From assembly GCA_022704585.1 (NCBI GenBank), contig JAKJGD010000095.1, positions 1 to 7,281 of the forward strand: 7,281 nucleotides of DNA, read 5' to 3'. Under the pieces are notes generated by a model, which had not been told where the DNA came from, searched no databases, and saw nothing but the letters and a program-made list of their open reading frames with translations. The position numbers were made by a program, and so were the translations under genes. Positions within the stretch are counted from its first letter, which is position 1. Every line of letters starts with the position of its first letter. This document shows positions 1 to 6,126 of the stretch, piece by piece. The DNA is from Spirochaetota bacterium (GTDB lineage: Bacteria > Spirochaetota > UBA4802 > UBA5550).

Positions 1-169
1 CCGGGGCGTATTTCTCCGCCTTCTCGTAATAACGCTTCGCGTTATTGTACTTCTTCATGTCGTACTCGTCGTTCCCGCTCGAAACGGCGTCCTTGAAGGG
101 ATCGAGCCACGCGATCGAGAGCAGCGCGGCCAGCGTCACGGATATGCGGAAGACTGTTGTCCTGGACAT
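1..169 (-). CDS. Exported TPR-repeat protein, N-terminal fragment (gene continues past the window edge)
   Basis: The first 56 codons of a gene running off the left edge, translated directly from the sequence. Residues 1-8 are basic (MSRTTVFR), and 9-21 are a hydrophobic stretch (ISVTLAALLSIAW) typical of a signal peptide or anchor. From residue 32, GNDEYDMKKYNNAKRYYEKA has the spacing of a tetratricopeptide helix pair. The WLDP-then-GN-repeat arrangement recalls BatC-like TPR proteins of spirochaetes, but no bat neighbours are visible, so that name is not assigned. TPR proteins of this kind act as periplasmic or membrane-attached scaffolds. ATG 169 is chosen over an in-frame ATG at 175 because GGTGG (176-180) lies six nt upstream of it, while it would abut the other. 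Confidence 0.72.
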   Translation of the reverse strand, partial: MSRTTVFRISVTLAALLSIAWLDPFKDAVSSGNDEYDMKKYNNAKRYYEKAEKYAP

Positions 170-198
170 CGGCATCCACCATTGAAGTGTTATGCTTT

Positions 199-225
199 GA
201 GGGCCGCGGCCGTGCGCCGGCCCTC
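199..225. terminator. GC-rich hairpin between the GGDEF gene and the TPR gene
   Basis: GAGGGCC (199-205) and GGCCCTC (219-225) form a perfect 7-bp stem with a 13-nt GC-rich loop. It starts about 30 nt past the GGDEF stop. On the minus strand the stem is followed by AAAGCATAACA, with no U-run, so it is at best a weak terminator for the GGDEF transcript. It may instead be a processing or stabilising hairpin. Confidence 0.35.
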
Positions 226-255
226 TTTCCTGTAGACCGCCCGGGGCCGGAAAAG

Positions 256-1206
256 TTACCCCTGGCCCGCCGGGTTGCAGCCGCATTCGCCGTTCCCGTA
301 CAGGGAGCAGCCCCCGCCGAACGACCTGCTCCTCGTCAGGGCCGTATCGGCCTTGAGGAGGAGGCCCTTCATGTCCTCGGCGTGTCCCGGGTACGACGAT
401 ATGCCGATGGACGCGGAGATCGTCCGGTTCTCTATTCCATCATACGGCTCGGCGGTAACCGAGGCCATGATCCGGTCGGCTACACGGCGGGCCGTCTCCG
501 GTTCGGCCTGGTGAAGAATGATCCCGAACTCGTCCCCGCCGCAACGGGCAACCGTGTCGCCGCCGCGGCACTGCTTCTGCAGCCGCTCGGACACGCTTTT
601 CAGGACGCCGTCCCCGGTCTGCCTGCCGAAATCGCTGTTTATCTGCTTGAGTCCGTCTATCTCCATCAGGAGGACGGAGAAGCTCTTCCTCTCCCTCCGG
701 GAAGCGCTGATCTCCTGGAGCCCCCGCTCCTGGAAATAGCTCCTGTTGTAAAGGCCGGTAAGCCCGTCGACCAGCGGCGTATACCGGTACGGGTCGCGGT
801 CGGCGTTCAGGATCTTCCTGTTCCCGATAACGCGGTCCAGCACCATCAGGAGATGGTCGCGCTTCACCGGCCGGGTGACGAAATCGTCGGCCCCTTCGCT
901 GTAGTGCTCTACCGCCAGCGAGCCGGAGCCGTGTCCGGCGATCAGGATTATGCCGGCGCGATTGTCAAGGTCCCTGATGCGCCGGACCAGGTCTCTGCCG
1001 CCGTATATGAGAGAAACCATGTCAATGATGATAATGTCAAAGCGATCCTTCTTCAATAGTTCCGTCAGGGCGCGCACGAGCTTCCTGCCGCCGGGAAGAA
1101 CGGTCATCCCGTATTTTGCCTTAGGAAGAAACTCTTCGATGGTAGCGGAAAGCGGCGTGTTATCGGTCAGAAATAAAATACGATGCTCTGTCTCTGGTAC
1201 ACTCAT
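256..1206 (-). CDS. Response regulator with GGDEF output (probable diguanylate cyclase)
   Basis: Protein of 316 residues with an N-terminal receiver-like domain (about 7-130) and a GGDEF domain (about 145-305). Presumed reaction: two GTP to cyclic di-GMP in the cytoplasm. The GGDEF motif is intact (223-227, preceded by Cys222). DGLTGLYNR (147-155) opens the domain, and an RxxD inhibitory site (RGGD 214-217) lies five residues before the motif. The first metal-ligand Asp of the usual DxD is Glu182 (EID), and the usual ND/GH pairs read NS/GR, but guanine-binding Asn190 and Asp199 remain. The receiver keeps Asp62 at the end of IIIID. However, it has only one acidic residue in LTDN, Ala90 for the switch Ser/Thr, and Arg112 for the conserved Lys, so phosphorylation may be lost. 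The tail carries Cys300, Cys308 and Cys310. ATG 1206 is preferred over an upstream GTG (1293) because seven G sit 8 nt before it. Confidence 0.88.
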   Translation of the reverse strand: MSVPETEHRILFLTDNTPLSATIEEFLPKAKYGMTVLPGGRKLVRALTELLKKDRFDIIIIDMVSLIYGGRDLVRRIRDLDNRAGIILIAGHGSGSLAVEHYSEGADDFVTRPVKRDHLLMVLDRVIGNRKILNADRDPYRYTPLVDGLTGLYNRSYFQERGLQEISASRRERKSFSVLLMEIDGLKQINSDFGRQTGDGVLKSVSERLQKQCRGGDTVARCGGDEFGIILHQAEPETARRVADRIMASVTAEPYDGIENRTISASIGISSYPGHAEDMKGLLLKADTALTRSRSFGGGCSLYGNGECGCNPAGQG

Positions 1207-1214
1207 GAAAACGA

Positions 1215-1221
1215 CCCCCCC
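1215..1221 (-). promoter_or_regulatory. G7 ribosome site fixing the GGDEF gene start
   Basis: Seven G on the coding strand, 8 nt before ATG 1206. No comparable site precedes the in-frame GTG at 1293, so the shorter protein, which starts just before the receiver domain, is preferred. Confidence 0.55.
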
Positions 1222-1300
1222 GGGCTTGATTTTTTGGTCCCCGCCTGCGGCGTACGAACGCTGCGGAAACTTTTTACGGCAGGGTTGGTTCACGTTCAGA

Positions 1301-1338
1301 AATTGTCAATGATTTTCCGGTCCCGGGCATGGACAATT
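1301..1338. repeat. Inverted repeat, 11-nt arms (10 of 11 matched), in the hydrolase/GGDEF spacer
   Basis: AATTGTCAATG (1301-1311) and CATGGACAATT (1328-1338) are inverted copies with one mismatch, separated by 16 nt that contain CCGG twice. There is no T-run after it on the minus strand, so a classical intrinsic terminator is not supported. It overlaps the possible promoter and could be an operator or an mRNA hairpin between the lactone operon and the GGDEF gene. Confidence 0.5.
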
Positions 1339-1341
1339 CAA
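1312..1341 (-). promoter_or_regulatory. Possible sigma-70-like promoter for the GGDEF gene
   Basis: In the 162-nt spacer between the hydrolase stop and the GGDEF start, TTGAAT (1341-1336) is followed after 18 nt by GAAAAT (1317-1312) on the minus strand. A better -35-like TTGACA (1309-1304) lies just downstream but has no convincing -10 at 17 nt. Matches are partial, and the assignment rests on the gap being long for an operon-internal spacer. Confidence 0.28.
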
Positions 1342-1368
1342 GCACATGCATTGTTCGCCCAATGAACG

Positions 1369-2226
1369 TCATTCAGAGGCGCGGTAATAGGCGCTGTTGC
1401 GGAAAAGAAACTCCGCCATGATGTGATTCACGCCATCGTGATCTTCCCGCATCACCATGTGGCCGCATTCGTCTATCATGAAGCAGTCATCGGCGCCGAA
1501 GCGGCGGGCATACTCCGCGCCGTGCGCGGCGGAGAGGATGTGGTTCTGCCTGCCCCATATCATGCAGCAGGGAGGGAAGTCGCCGGGACGCACGGCGCAG
1601 TCGAGCTTGCGGAAGCTCGCGAAGTTGGAGAGCAGGTTGTAGAGCACGGGCATCTGCTCCTGGCCGGCGTAGAGACAGGCCAGGTGGTCCTGGAACGATT
1701 CGTCCGGGTCGCCGGTCTTCCCGTAGAGGATGCCGAACCCCATCATCCTGACTATGCGCGAGAAGCCCCGGATATCAGCCACCTGGGCGAAAACGTTCCG
1801 TATCCTGGGGTTCTTTTCAATCATCCGGTACATGTAGCCGAAAACACCGTGAAGGAGCGTCTGCTCGGTGGCCAGGTTGAAAAGCACCAGGGCGCGCACC
1901 TTCCCGGGACTTTCCAGCGCGTACTGCAAGGCCATGGCGCTGCCGATGCAGTTGCCCACAAGCACGGGGCGCTCAACGCCAAGGTGCTCGATGAAAGCGC
2001 GGAGATAGTCGGTGTAGAAATAAAGCGAGTAGTTGATATACGGCTTGTCCGACGAGCCGTAACCGGGGTGGTCCGGAGCGATGACGCGGTGGCTGGTGCC
2101 GAACAGGGCGGTCTGGTAATCCCAGATCCTGTGGTCATTGCCGCCGTTGTGGAGGAGGATTATCGGGATGCCCCGCCCTTCATCCTTGTAGCTGACATGA
2201 TGGTCTCTGAAGACAAACGTTTTCAT
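1369..2226 (-). CDS. Alpha/beta hydrolase with Cys at the nucleophile elbow, in the OleB position of the cluster
   Basis: Alpha/beta-hydrolase-fold protein of 285 residues from ATG 2226. HNGG (26-29) forms the oxyanion region and PDHPGYGSSDKP the usual following strand. The elbow is VGNCIGS with Cys93 where most members have Ser and OleB has Asp. His256 is in ECGHMVMRED. The usual acid position in WGRQNHIL is Asn228 instead of Asp. It occupies the last operon position, where an OleB lactone decarboxylase might be expected. It lacks the HGNP and HDWGG motifs I associate with OleB, so I do not call it OleB. Plausible roles are opening or transacylating the beta-lactone, or a thioesterase step. 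Cys nucleophiles occur in dienelactone hydrolase and PHA synthase. ATG 2226 is favoured by AGGGG 8 nt upstream. A GTG at 2247 would add seven residues but has a poorer site. No signal peptide. Confidence 0.85.
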   Translation of the reverse strand: MKTFVFRDHHVSYKDEGRGIPIILLHNGGNDHRIWDYQTALFGTSHRVIAPDHPGYGSSDKPYINYSLYFYTDYLRAFIEHLGVERPVLVGNCIGSAMALQYALESPGKVRALVLFNLATEQTLLHGVFGYMYRMIEKNPRIRNVFAQVADIRGFSRIVRMMGFGILYGKTGDPDESFQDHLACLYAGQEQMPVLYNLLSNFASFRKLDCAVRPGDFPPCCMIWGRQNHILSAAHGAEYARRFGADDCFMIDECGHMVMREDHDGVNHIMAEFLFRNSAYYRASE

Positions 2227-2251
2227 CGGCGACGCCCCTGCGGTCACTGTC

Positions 2252-2533
2252 TTATCCCGTGATGACGCCGTCCCGGAGCGGCTTCCACCAGGTTGCCCCG
2301 AGGAGCATGGTCTTGAAGACGGCGTTCACGGTCCCCACGCCTCTCCGCCGGGCCACGGGCAGGGCGATGAAAAGCTGGAGCGCATGGAGACCCGCTGACG
2401 CGGCAAGGTCGAGCCACCAGGCCGCCCTGAGCAGCCAGTGCTCCAGGGGCACGGCGAACCCGGCGAGAATGTAGAGCCACCCCAGCACCGGGATCGCCAT
2501 CGCGTAATAAACCGTCCGGGTACCGTATTTCAT
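2252..2533 (-). CDS. Small integral membrane protein of unknown function
   Basis: Protein of 93 residues that I do not recognise. Hydrophobic segments lie at about 9-30 (AMAIPVLGWLYILAGFAV) and 38-60 (AWW to ALPV), with a weaker third at about 69-83 (NAVFKTMLLGATWW). Arg61-64 (ARRRG) follows the second segment, and the protein is rich in Trp and aromatic residues. There is no signal-peptide cleavage site and no catalytic motif I can name. An overlapping alternative frame in the same interval gives an Arg/Pro/Gly-rich shadow peptide and is rejected. The start lies 12 nt after the oleD stop behind a modest GGGCGG site, and the stop lies just before the hydrolase gene, so it is embedded in the operon. 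A role in membrane anchoring, handling or export of a very hydrophobic product is inference from position only. Confidence 0.72.
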   Translation of the reverse strand: MKYGTRTVYYAMAIPVLGWLYILAGFAVPLEHWLLRAAWWLDLAASAGLHALQLFIALPVARRRGVGTVNAVFKTMLLGATWWKPLRDGVITG

Positions 2534-2545
2534 GTTTACCGCCCG

Positions 2546-3562
2546 TCAATTATAATTTTGCTGCGCGTAGACGCGCCGCACCCATTCCTCGGTTCGCAGC
2601 AGGCCTTCCTGCATGGACACCGCGGGCCTGAAGCCCAGGTCGCGCGTCGCGGCCGAGACGTCGAACCAGTGGCTGGTGCCCAGCTCGTCCACGACATAGC
2701 GCGTGAGGAGCGGCTCCTCCCTGATTCCCAGGAGCCGGTACGCGCCTTCCATGACCGCGGCCGCGGCGCGGGCCGCGCGGAGCGGGAGGGACTTCTTCAC
2801 CGGGGCGAATCCCGCCCAGGTGAGTATCAGGTTCACAAGGGTCCACAGCTTCACCGGCTCGTTCTGGCAGATGTAGTAGATGCCGCCGGAGAGCGACGGG
2901 TCCTTCATCAGGCGGTCCGCAGCCATGATGTGCGCGTCTGCCGCGTTGTCCACGTAGATGGTGTCCACCATGTTCGTCCCGTCCCCGATCCGGACGATCC
3001 TGCGCGCCCGGGCCACGATGCGCGGCACCAGGTGGTTGTCGCCGGGGCCCCAGATCACGTGGGGGCGAAGGATCAGCGCCGGCAGCCCCCGCTTCGCGGC
3101 CTCCAGCACCGCCATTTCCGCCAGTGCCTTTGTGGCCGGGTAGTGCGAGTGGTGCCTCTCCGAATAGGGAAGCGACTCGTCGGAGCCGCAGATCTCCCGC
3201 CCGTCGATCACCACGCTGGGGGTGCTGGTGTGCACCAGCGCCGCGACGCCGTTTACGCGGCACGCCTCGATCACGTTCTCCGTGCCGGTGACGTTGGTGC
3301 GGTAGTAGTCCCGGTAGTCGCCCCACGAACCAGCGCGCGCAGCCGCATGGATCACGGCGTCGGCGCCGCGGCAGGCGTCAACCAGGCTTTCCCGGTCGGC
3401 AATATCGCCCTTCACCTGTTCCACGTTCGGCAGGTCTATGTCCGGGTAGAAATTCCGGGCGACACTGCGGACCCGGTCCCCCCGCTCCGCGAGCTTGCGC
3501 ACGATGGCCGAGCCGAGAAACCCGCCGCCGCCGGTTACGATTATCAGTTTTCCCTGTTTCAT
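2546..3562 (-). CDS. oleD: OleD-type NADP-dependent 2-alkyl-3-oxoalkanoate reductase (SDR / 3-beta-HSD family)
   Basis: Extended short-chain dehydrogenase of 338 residues, predicted to reduce the unstable 2-alkyl-3-oxo acid from the ketosynthase to the 2-alkyl-3-hydroxy acid used by the lactone synthetase (EC 1.1.1.412). The Rossmann motif TGGGGFLG is at residues 10-17, the catalytic Tyr141 and Lys145 are in YPATK, the Ser/Thr is in HTSTPS (111-116), and RPHVIWGPGD (166-175) follows. HTSTPS and RPHVIWGPGD fit the OleD / 3-beta-hydroxysteroid dehydrogenase branch. The frame is open well upstream of 3562, but that part is antisense-style shadow of the previous gene. ATG 3562 is chosen because it begins just before the Rossmann strand, has AGGAG 7 nt upstream, and overlaps the oleC stop as ATGA. 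LstD does the same step in lipstatin synthesis. Prompt reduction is known to prevent spontaneous decarboxylation of the keto acid. Confidence 0.92.
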   Translation of the reverse strand: MKQGKLIIVTGGGGFLGSAIVRKLAERGDRVRSVARNFYPDIDLPNVEQVKGDIADRESLVDACRGADAVIHAAARAGSWGDYRDYYRTNVTGTENVIEACRVNGVAALVHTSTPSVVIDGREICGSDESLPYSERHHSHYPATKALAEMAVLEAAKRGLPALILRPHVIWGPGDNHLVPRIVARARRIVRIGDGTNMVDTIYVDNAADAHIMAADRLMKDPSLSGGIYYICQNEPVKLWTLVNLILTWAGFAPVKKSLPLRAARAAAAVMEGAYRLLGIREEPLLTRYVVDELGTSHWFDVSAATRDLGFRPAVSMQEGLLRTEEWVRRVYAQQNYN

Positions 3563-5229
3563 TTCACCTCTCCTGCGGCCCACACGGCCAGCTGTTCGCG
3601 GAAAATCTTCGCGTTGTGGCGCACGTCCACGGGGAACGAGGGGTGAAAGAGGACGATCCCGATCTCCTCCGTCAGCGCGTTTCTCCGCGCCAGGGCCAGG
3701 AGCTCCTTCCGTATCCCGCTCTTCCTCGCCAGCGACGCCTTCTCCCGGAGCTCGATGCATATGGCAGGCGTCTTCACCGCGCCGTCGCCCAGGCCCACGA
3801 GGGCGCTGCGGAACACGTCCGGATGATTGTTGAAGACGGCTTCGCAGGGGACGGTGTAGAGCTCGCCCCGCGCGGTGCGCACGCGGTGCTTCATCCTGCC
3901 GCACATCCATATCCTGCCCTTCGCGTCCTTCCAGCCGAGGTCGCCCATGCGGTGCACGGTCTCCTTCCCGCGCCGTATCTTCGCCATCGCGTCCGCGTCG
4001 GGCCGGTTGTGGTACCGCGTGCTTACCTGGCGGCCGCATACGGCGATCTCGCCGATCTCGCCATCCGGCAGCTCCAGGCCGCTCGACCAGCGGCGCACCG
4101 GCCCGTCCATGATTTTGATGATACGCACGTCCATGCCCGCCGCGGGGCGTCCCACGCAGTTTCCCCTCCCCTGTTCGCTCAGGCGGCGCGTGTCGTTCAG
4201 TATCTCCTTCCCGCTGATCGAGGCGATGGGAAGCGCCTCCGTGGCGCCGTAGGGCGTGTACACGTCTCCGCCGTGCTCGAGCATGGCGGAGAAGTCCTCG
4301 ATGACGCGGGGAGACACGGGAGCTCCCGCTGTAATGACCCGCTTCAGGGACCGGAGCTTTATCCCGCGCTCCCTGCCGTAGCGCCCGACCCGGCCGGTGA
4401 GGGCCGGCGAGCCGAACAGGTAGGTGACGCCGTGGTCCAGTATCGGCTCTATGATGTTCTCCGGGTTGACCTTCGCCGGCTTCGTCGGGTCCATGTCGGG
4501 CAGCACCGTGGTGGCGCCCAGGCAGCCGTCAAAGAGCGCGAACGCGGGGAAGGTGTGGAGGCCGATGTCCCCGTGCCCGACGCCGTAGGCCGACCGCAGG
4601 CTCTCCACCTGCGCCTCCATCATGCCCCAGGTGAACTCTACACCCTTGGCAGGGCCGGTGCTCCCGGTGGTGAAGGCGATCATGGCCAGCTCGTCCGCCT
4701 TCGTACCTGCAATCGCGCAGGGTGTGTCACCCTCCTCCCTCACCTGCCGGAGCGACAGGCCGCCCCAGAAGAGACGCGGCCCCGCCGTGACGGCAATCTT
4801 CACGCTTTTAAAGAAGCGCGGCGCGATGGTCCGCAGTACGTGCGCGACCGGGATGCCGATGAAGGCTTCCGCGCCGGTGCTGGCGAGGCAGTGCAGCATG
4901 CGCCGTACGCCCATGCCCGGGTCCACGAGGACCGGCACGGCCCCCGCCCTGAGGAGCCCCAGCATGAGGCCGAAAAACTCCACGCCGGGCTTCACCATGA
5001 CAATGGTCTTCACGCCGCGGCCTATGCCGGCGCGCGCCAGGCCCCGGGCGTAAGCGTCACCCGCCCGTTCCAGCGCGGCAAAGGTGAGGTGCGCGTAGGC
5101 CATGGTGCCCCTGCGGTCGCGCCGCACCGGCCAGATTACGGCCCGGGCGTGGGGATGGCGCCGCGCCATTTCCCTGATGCGGGAAGATATATTGACTGTT
5201 TTCGAAAGATTCAAAGATCCGGTATACAT
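3559..5229 (-). CDS. oleC: OleC-type beta-lactone synthetase (ANL superfamily)
   Basis: AMP-forming ligase-fold enzyme of 556 residues that uses ATP to cyclise a 2-alkyl-3-hydroxy acid to a beta-lactone (EC 6.1.3.1). Core motifs in order: TTGSTGPAKG (187-196, phosphate loop), FGSPAL (272-277), YGATE (327-331), HRMGD (426-430), CGR (443-445) and NAKIFRE (539-545) with Lys541 as the A10 lysine. Stretches around residues 77-105 (VMVKPGVEFF, PVLVDPG), EAFIGIP (121-127) and the C-terminal FPVDVRHNAKI match OleC proteins as I remember them, beyond what any acyl-CoA ligase would share. Length is normal for the family. ATG 5229 is preferred because GGAGAGGA lies 8 nt upstream, overlapping the stop of the preceding gene (15-nt gap). 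Its TGA overlaps the next start as ATGA. No transmembrane segment is evident. A long-chain acyl-CoA ligase is the alternative, made unlikely by the OleA- and OleD-type neighbours. Confidence 0.92.
   Translation of the reverse strand: MYTGSLNLSKTVNISSRIREMARRHPHARAVIWPVRRDRRGTMAYAHLTFAALERAGDAYARGLARAGIGRGVKTIVMVKPGVEFFGLMLGLLRAGAVPVLVDPGMGVRRMLHCLASTGAEAFIGIPVAHVLRTIAPRFFKSVKIAVTAGPRLFWGGLSLRQVREEGDTPCAIAGTKADELAMIAFTTGSTGPAKGVEFTWGMMEAQVESLRSAYGVGHGDIGLHTFPAFALFDGCLGATTVLPDMDPTKPAKVNPENIIEPILDHGVTYLFGSPALTGRVGRYGRERGIKLRSLKRVITAGAPVSPRVIEDFSAMLEHGGDVYTPYGATEALPIASISGKEILNDTRRLSEQGRGNCVGRPAAGMDVRIIKIMDGPVRRWSSGLELPDGEIGEIAVCGRQVSTRYHNRPDADAMAKIRRGKETVHRMGDLGWKDAKGRIWMCGRMKHRVRTARGELYTVPCEAVFNNHPDVFRSALVGLGDGAVKTPAICIELREKASLARKSGIRKELLALARRNALTEEIGIVLFHPSFPVDVRHNAKIFREQLAVWAAGEVK
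3570..3574 (-). promoter_or_regulatory. Shine-Dalgarno AGGAG fixing the oleD start
   Basis: AGGAG followed by AGGTGAA and ATG (3562). It lies in the last codons of the lactone synthetase gene and decides the oleD start within a frame that stays open far upstream. Together with the ATGA stop/start overlap it suggests coupled translation. Confidence 0.7.
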
Positions 5230-5244
5230 GTCGCGATTCCTCTC

Positions 5245-6126
5245 CTAGAAGTTATAGAGGGCGCAGCCTGCGGTGACCCCCGAGCCCACGGCAAGGAAGA
5301 CCGCTTTCGTCCCCCGGACCGCGCGCCCGAGCCGCAGTGCCGTTTTCAGCGCGATGAAGGGCGACGTGGTATGGGTGTCGCCGCCCGTTTCATCCAGCAC
5401 GTTCACGATCGATTCGGGGGCCACGCCCAGCGTCTCAGGCAGCCTGCCGAGGAAACAGGGCGAGATCTGTGAGGGCACCACCAGGCCGATATCACCGGCC
5501 GCGAGGCCCTCGCGTTCCAGGAGCTCCCCGAATACCGTCCCGGCGCATTCGAGGTAGATGTCATCGAGCCTGTCGGACTTCTCAATGCGGAGCCTGCCCT
5601 TTTTCCTGAAGAGCTCCACCCGCGCGGTGCTCGCGTCCCCGTGCTCCTCGAAAGTGCGGAAGACAAAGGAGCCGAAGCCGCGGTGCGCGTCCGGGCTCCG
5701 GTCCAGGATCACGGCCGCGCCGGAACGCGGGTACGCGTATGCCGGGTCGGGCCGGGCATCGGTATTAGCGTCGCTCGACACGGCCATTCCCACCCGGATC
5801 GTGCCCGACTTCATGAGCGCGTCGGCCACCTGGAGCGCGGAGAGCATCCCCACGCCGCCGTTGGTAAGATCGAATGAAAAAGACGTCGTCGTTCCGAACC
5901 CCGGGTTGATGCCGAGCCTTTCCTGTATGAACGCGGCCATGGCCGGCTCCCCGCAGTGGCCGTCGCGGAACATGCCGGCATTGATGAGCGTCTGGACCTC
6001 CGCGGGACCGTACCGCGAATCATCAAGGCAGCGCTTCCCGGCGGCCACGGCGTGGTCCACCGATCCCAGGGTAAACAGCCTGCCGCCGGGCATGCTCACC
6101 CCGATGCTTTCTATCCTGCTGCGCAT
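5245..6126 (-). CDS. Triad-less KAS-III paralogue, LstB/NltB-like small subunit of a heterodimeric ketosynthase
   Basis: KAS-III-like protein of 293 residues, about 65 shorter than its neighbour. Aligned by eye with the upstream gene, all three catalytic residues are changed: the active-site Cys is Gly91 (FDLTNGGVG), the His is Ser219 (VVPSQIS), and the Asn is Asp250 (GGDTHTTS). The EPxMA motif survives with Glu60 (GEPAMAA). The segment between residues about 15 and 30 lacks some 28 residues present in the large subunit. It cannot form an acyl-Cys intermediate, so it is unlikely to act alone. In lipstatin synthesis the small subunit LstB likewise lacks the triad and supplies a catalytic Glu to LstA (published work, from recall). 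The same role is inferred here. PqsB of PqsBC is another inactive KAS-III partner. The start overlaps the upstream gene by 16 nt behind a G-rich ribosome site, suggesting translational coupling and equal output. Start residues SRIESIG repeat those of the large subunit, pointing to tandem duplication. Confidence 0.88.
   Translation of the reverse strand: MRSRIESIGVSMPGGRLFTLGSVDHAVAAGKRCLDDSRYGPAEVQTLINAGMFRDGHCGEPAMAAFIQERLGINPGFGTTTSFSFDLTNGGVGMLSALQVADALMKSGTIRVGMAVSSDANTDARPDPAYAYPRSGAAVILDRSPDAHRGFGSFVFRTFEEHGDASTARVELFRKKGRLRIEKSDRLDDIYLECAGTVFGELLEREGLAAGDIGLVVPSQISPCFLGRLPETLGVAPESIVNVLDETGGDTHTTSPFIALKTALRLGRAVRGTKAVFLAVGSGVTAGCALYNF

Noticed and set aside
1..169. Naming the TPR fragment batC
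   Set aside because: Only 56 residues are visible and no bat genes flank it. TPR sequences look alike across many families.
1207..1293. GTG-started N-terminal extension of the GGDEF protein
   Set aside because: There is no ribosome site before 1293, and the extra 29 residues precede the receiver fold without resemblance to it.
1369..2226. Calling the hydrolase OleB (lactone decarboxylase)
   Set aside because: Position fits, but the elbow has Cys rather than Asp and the OleB motifs are missing. The name would assert an olefin product that is not supported.
2438..3646. 402-codon plus-strand open frame opposite oleD
   Set aside because: It is low in structure-forming composition, has no motif, and is antisense to a clear Rossmann-fold reductase.
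3563..4039. N-terminal extension of the oleD frame
   Set aside because: The added residues are Arg/Gly/Glu-rich shadow inside oleC. A strong ribosome site and the ATGA overlap set the start at 3562.
3616..5472. Very long plus-strand open frame opposite the oleC and ketosynthase genes
   Set aside because: Its translation is Arg/His/Ala/Pro-rich with no domain, and it lies antisense to the well-supported oleC gene. It is a GC-rich codon shadow.
5245..6126. Treating the small ketosynthase as a decayed pseudogene
   Set aside because: The frame is intact over 293 codons, the Glu motif and fold blocks are kept, and translation is apparently coupled to the active subunit.
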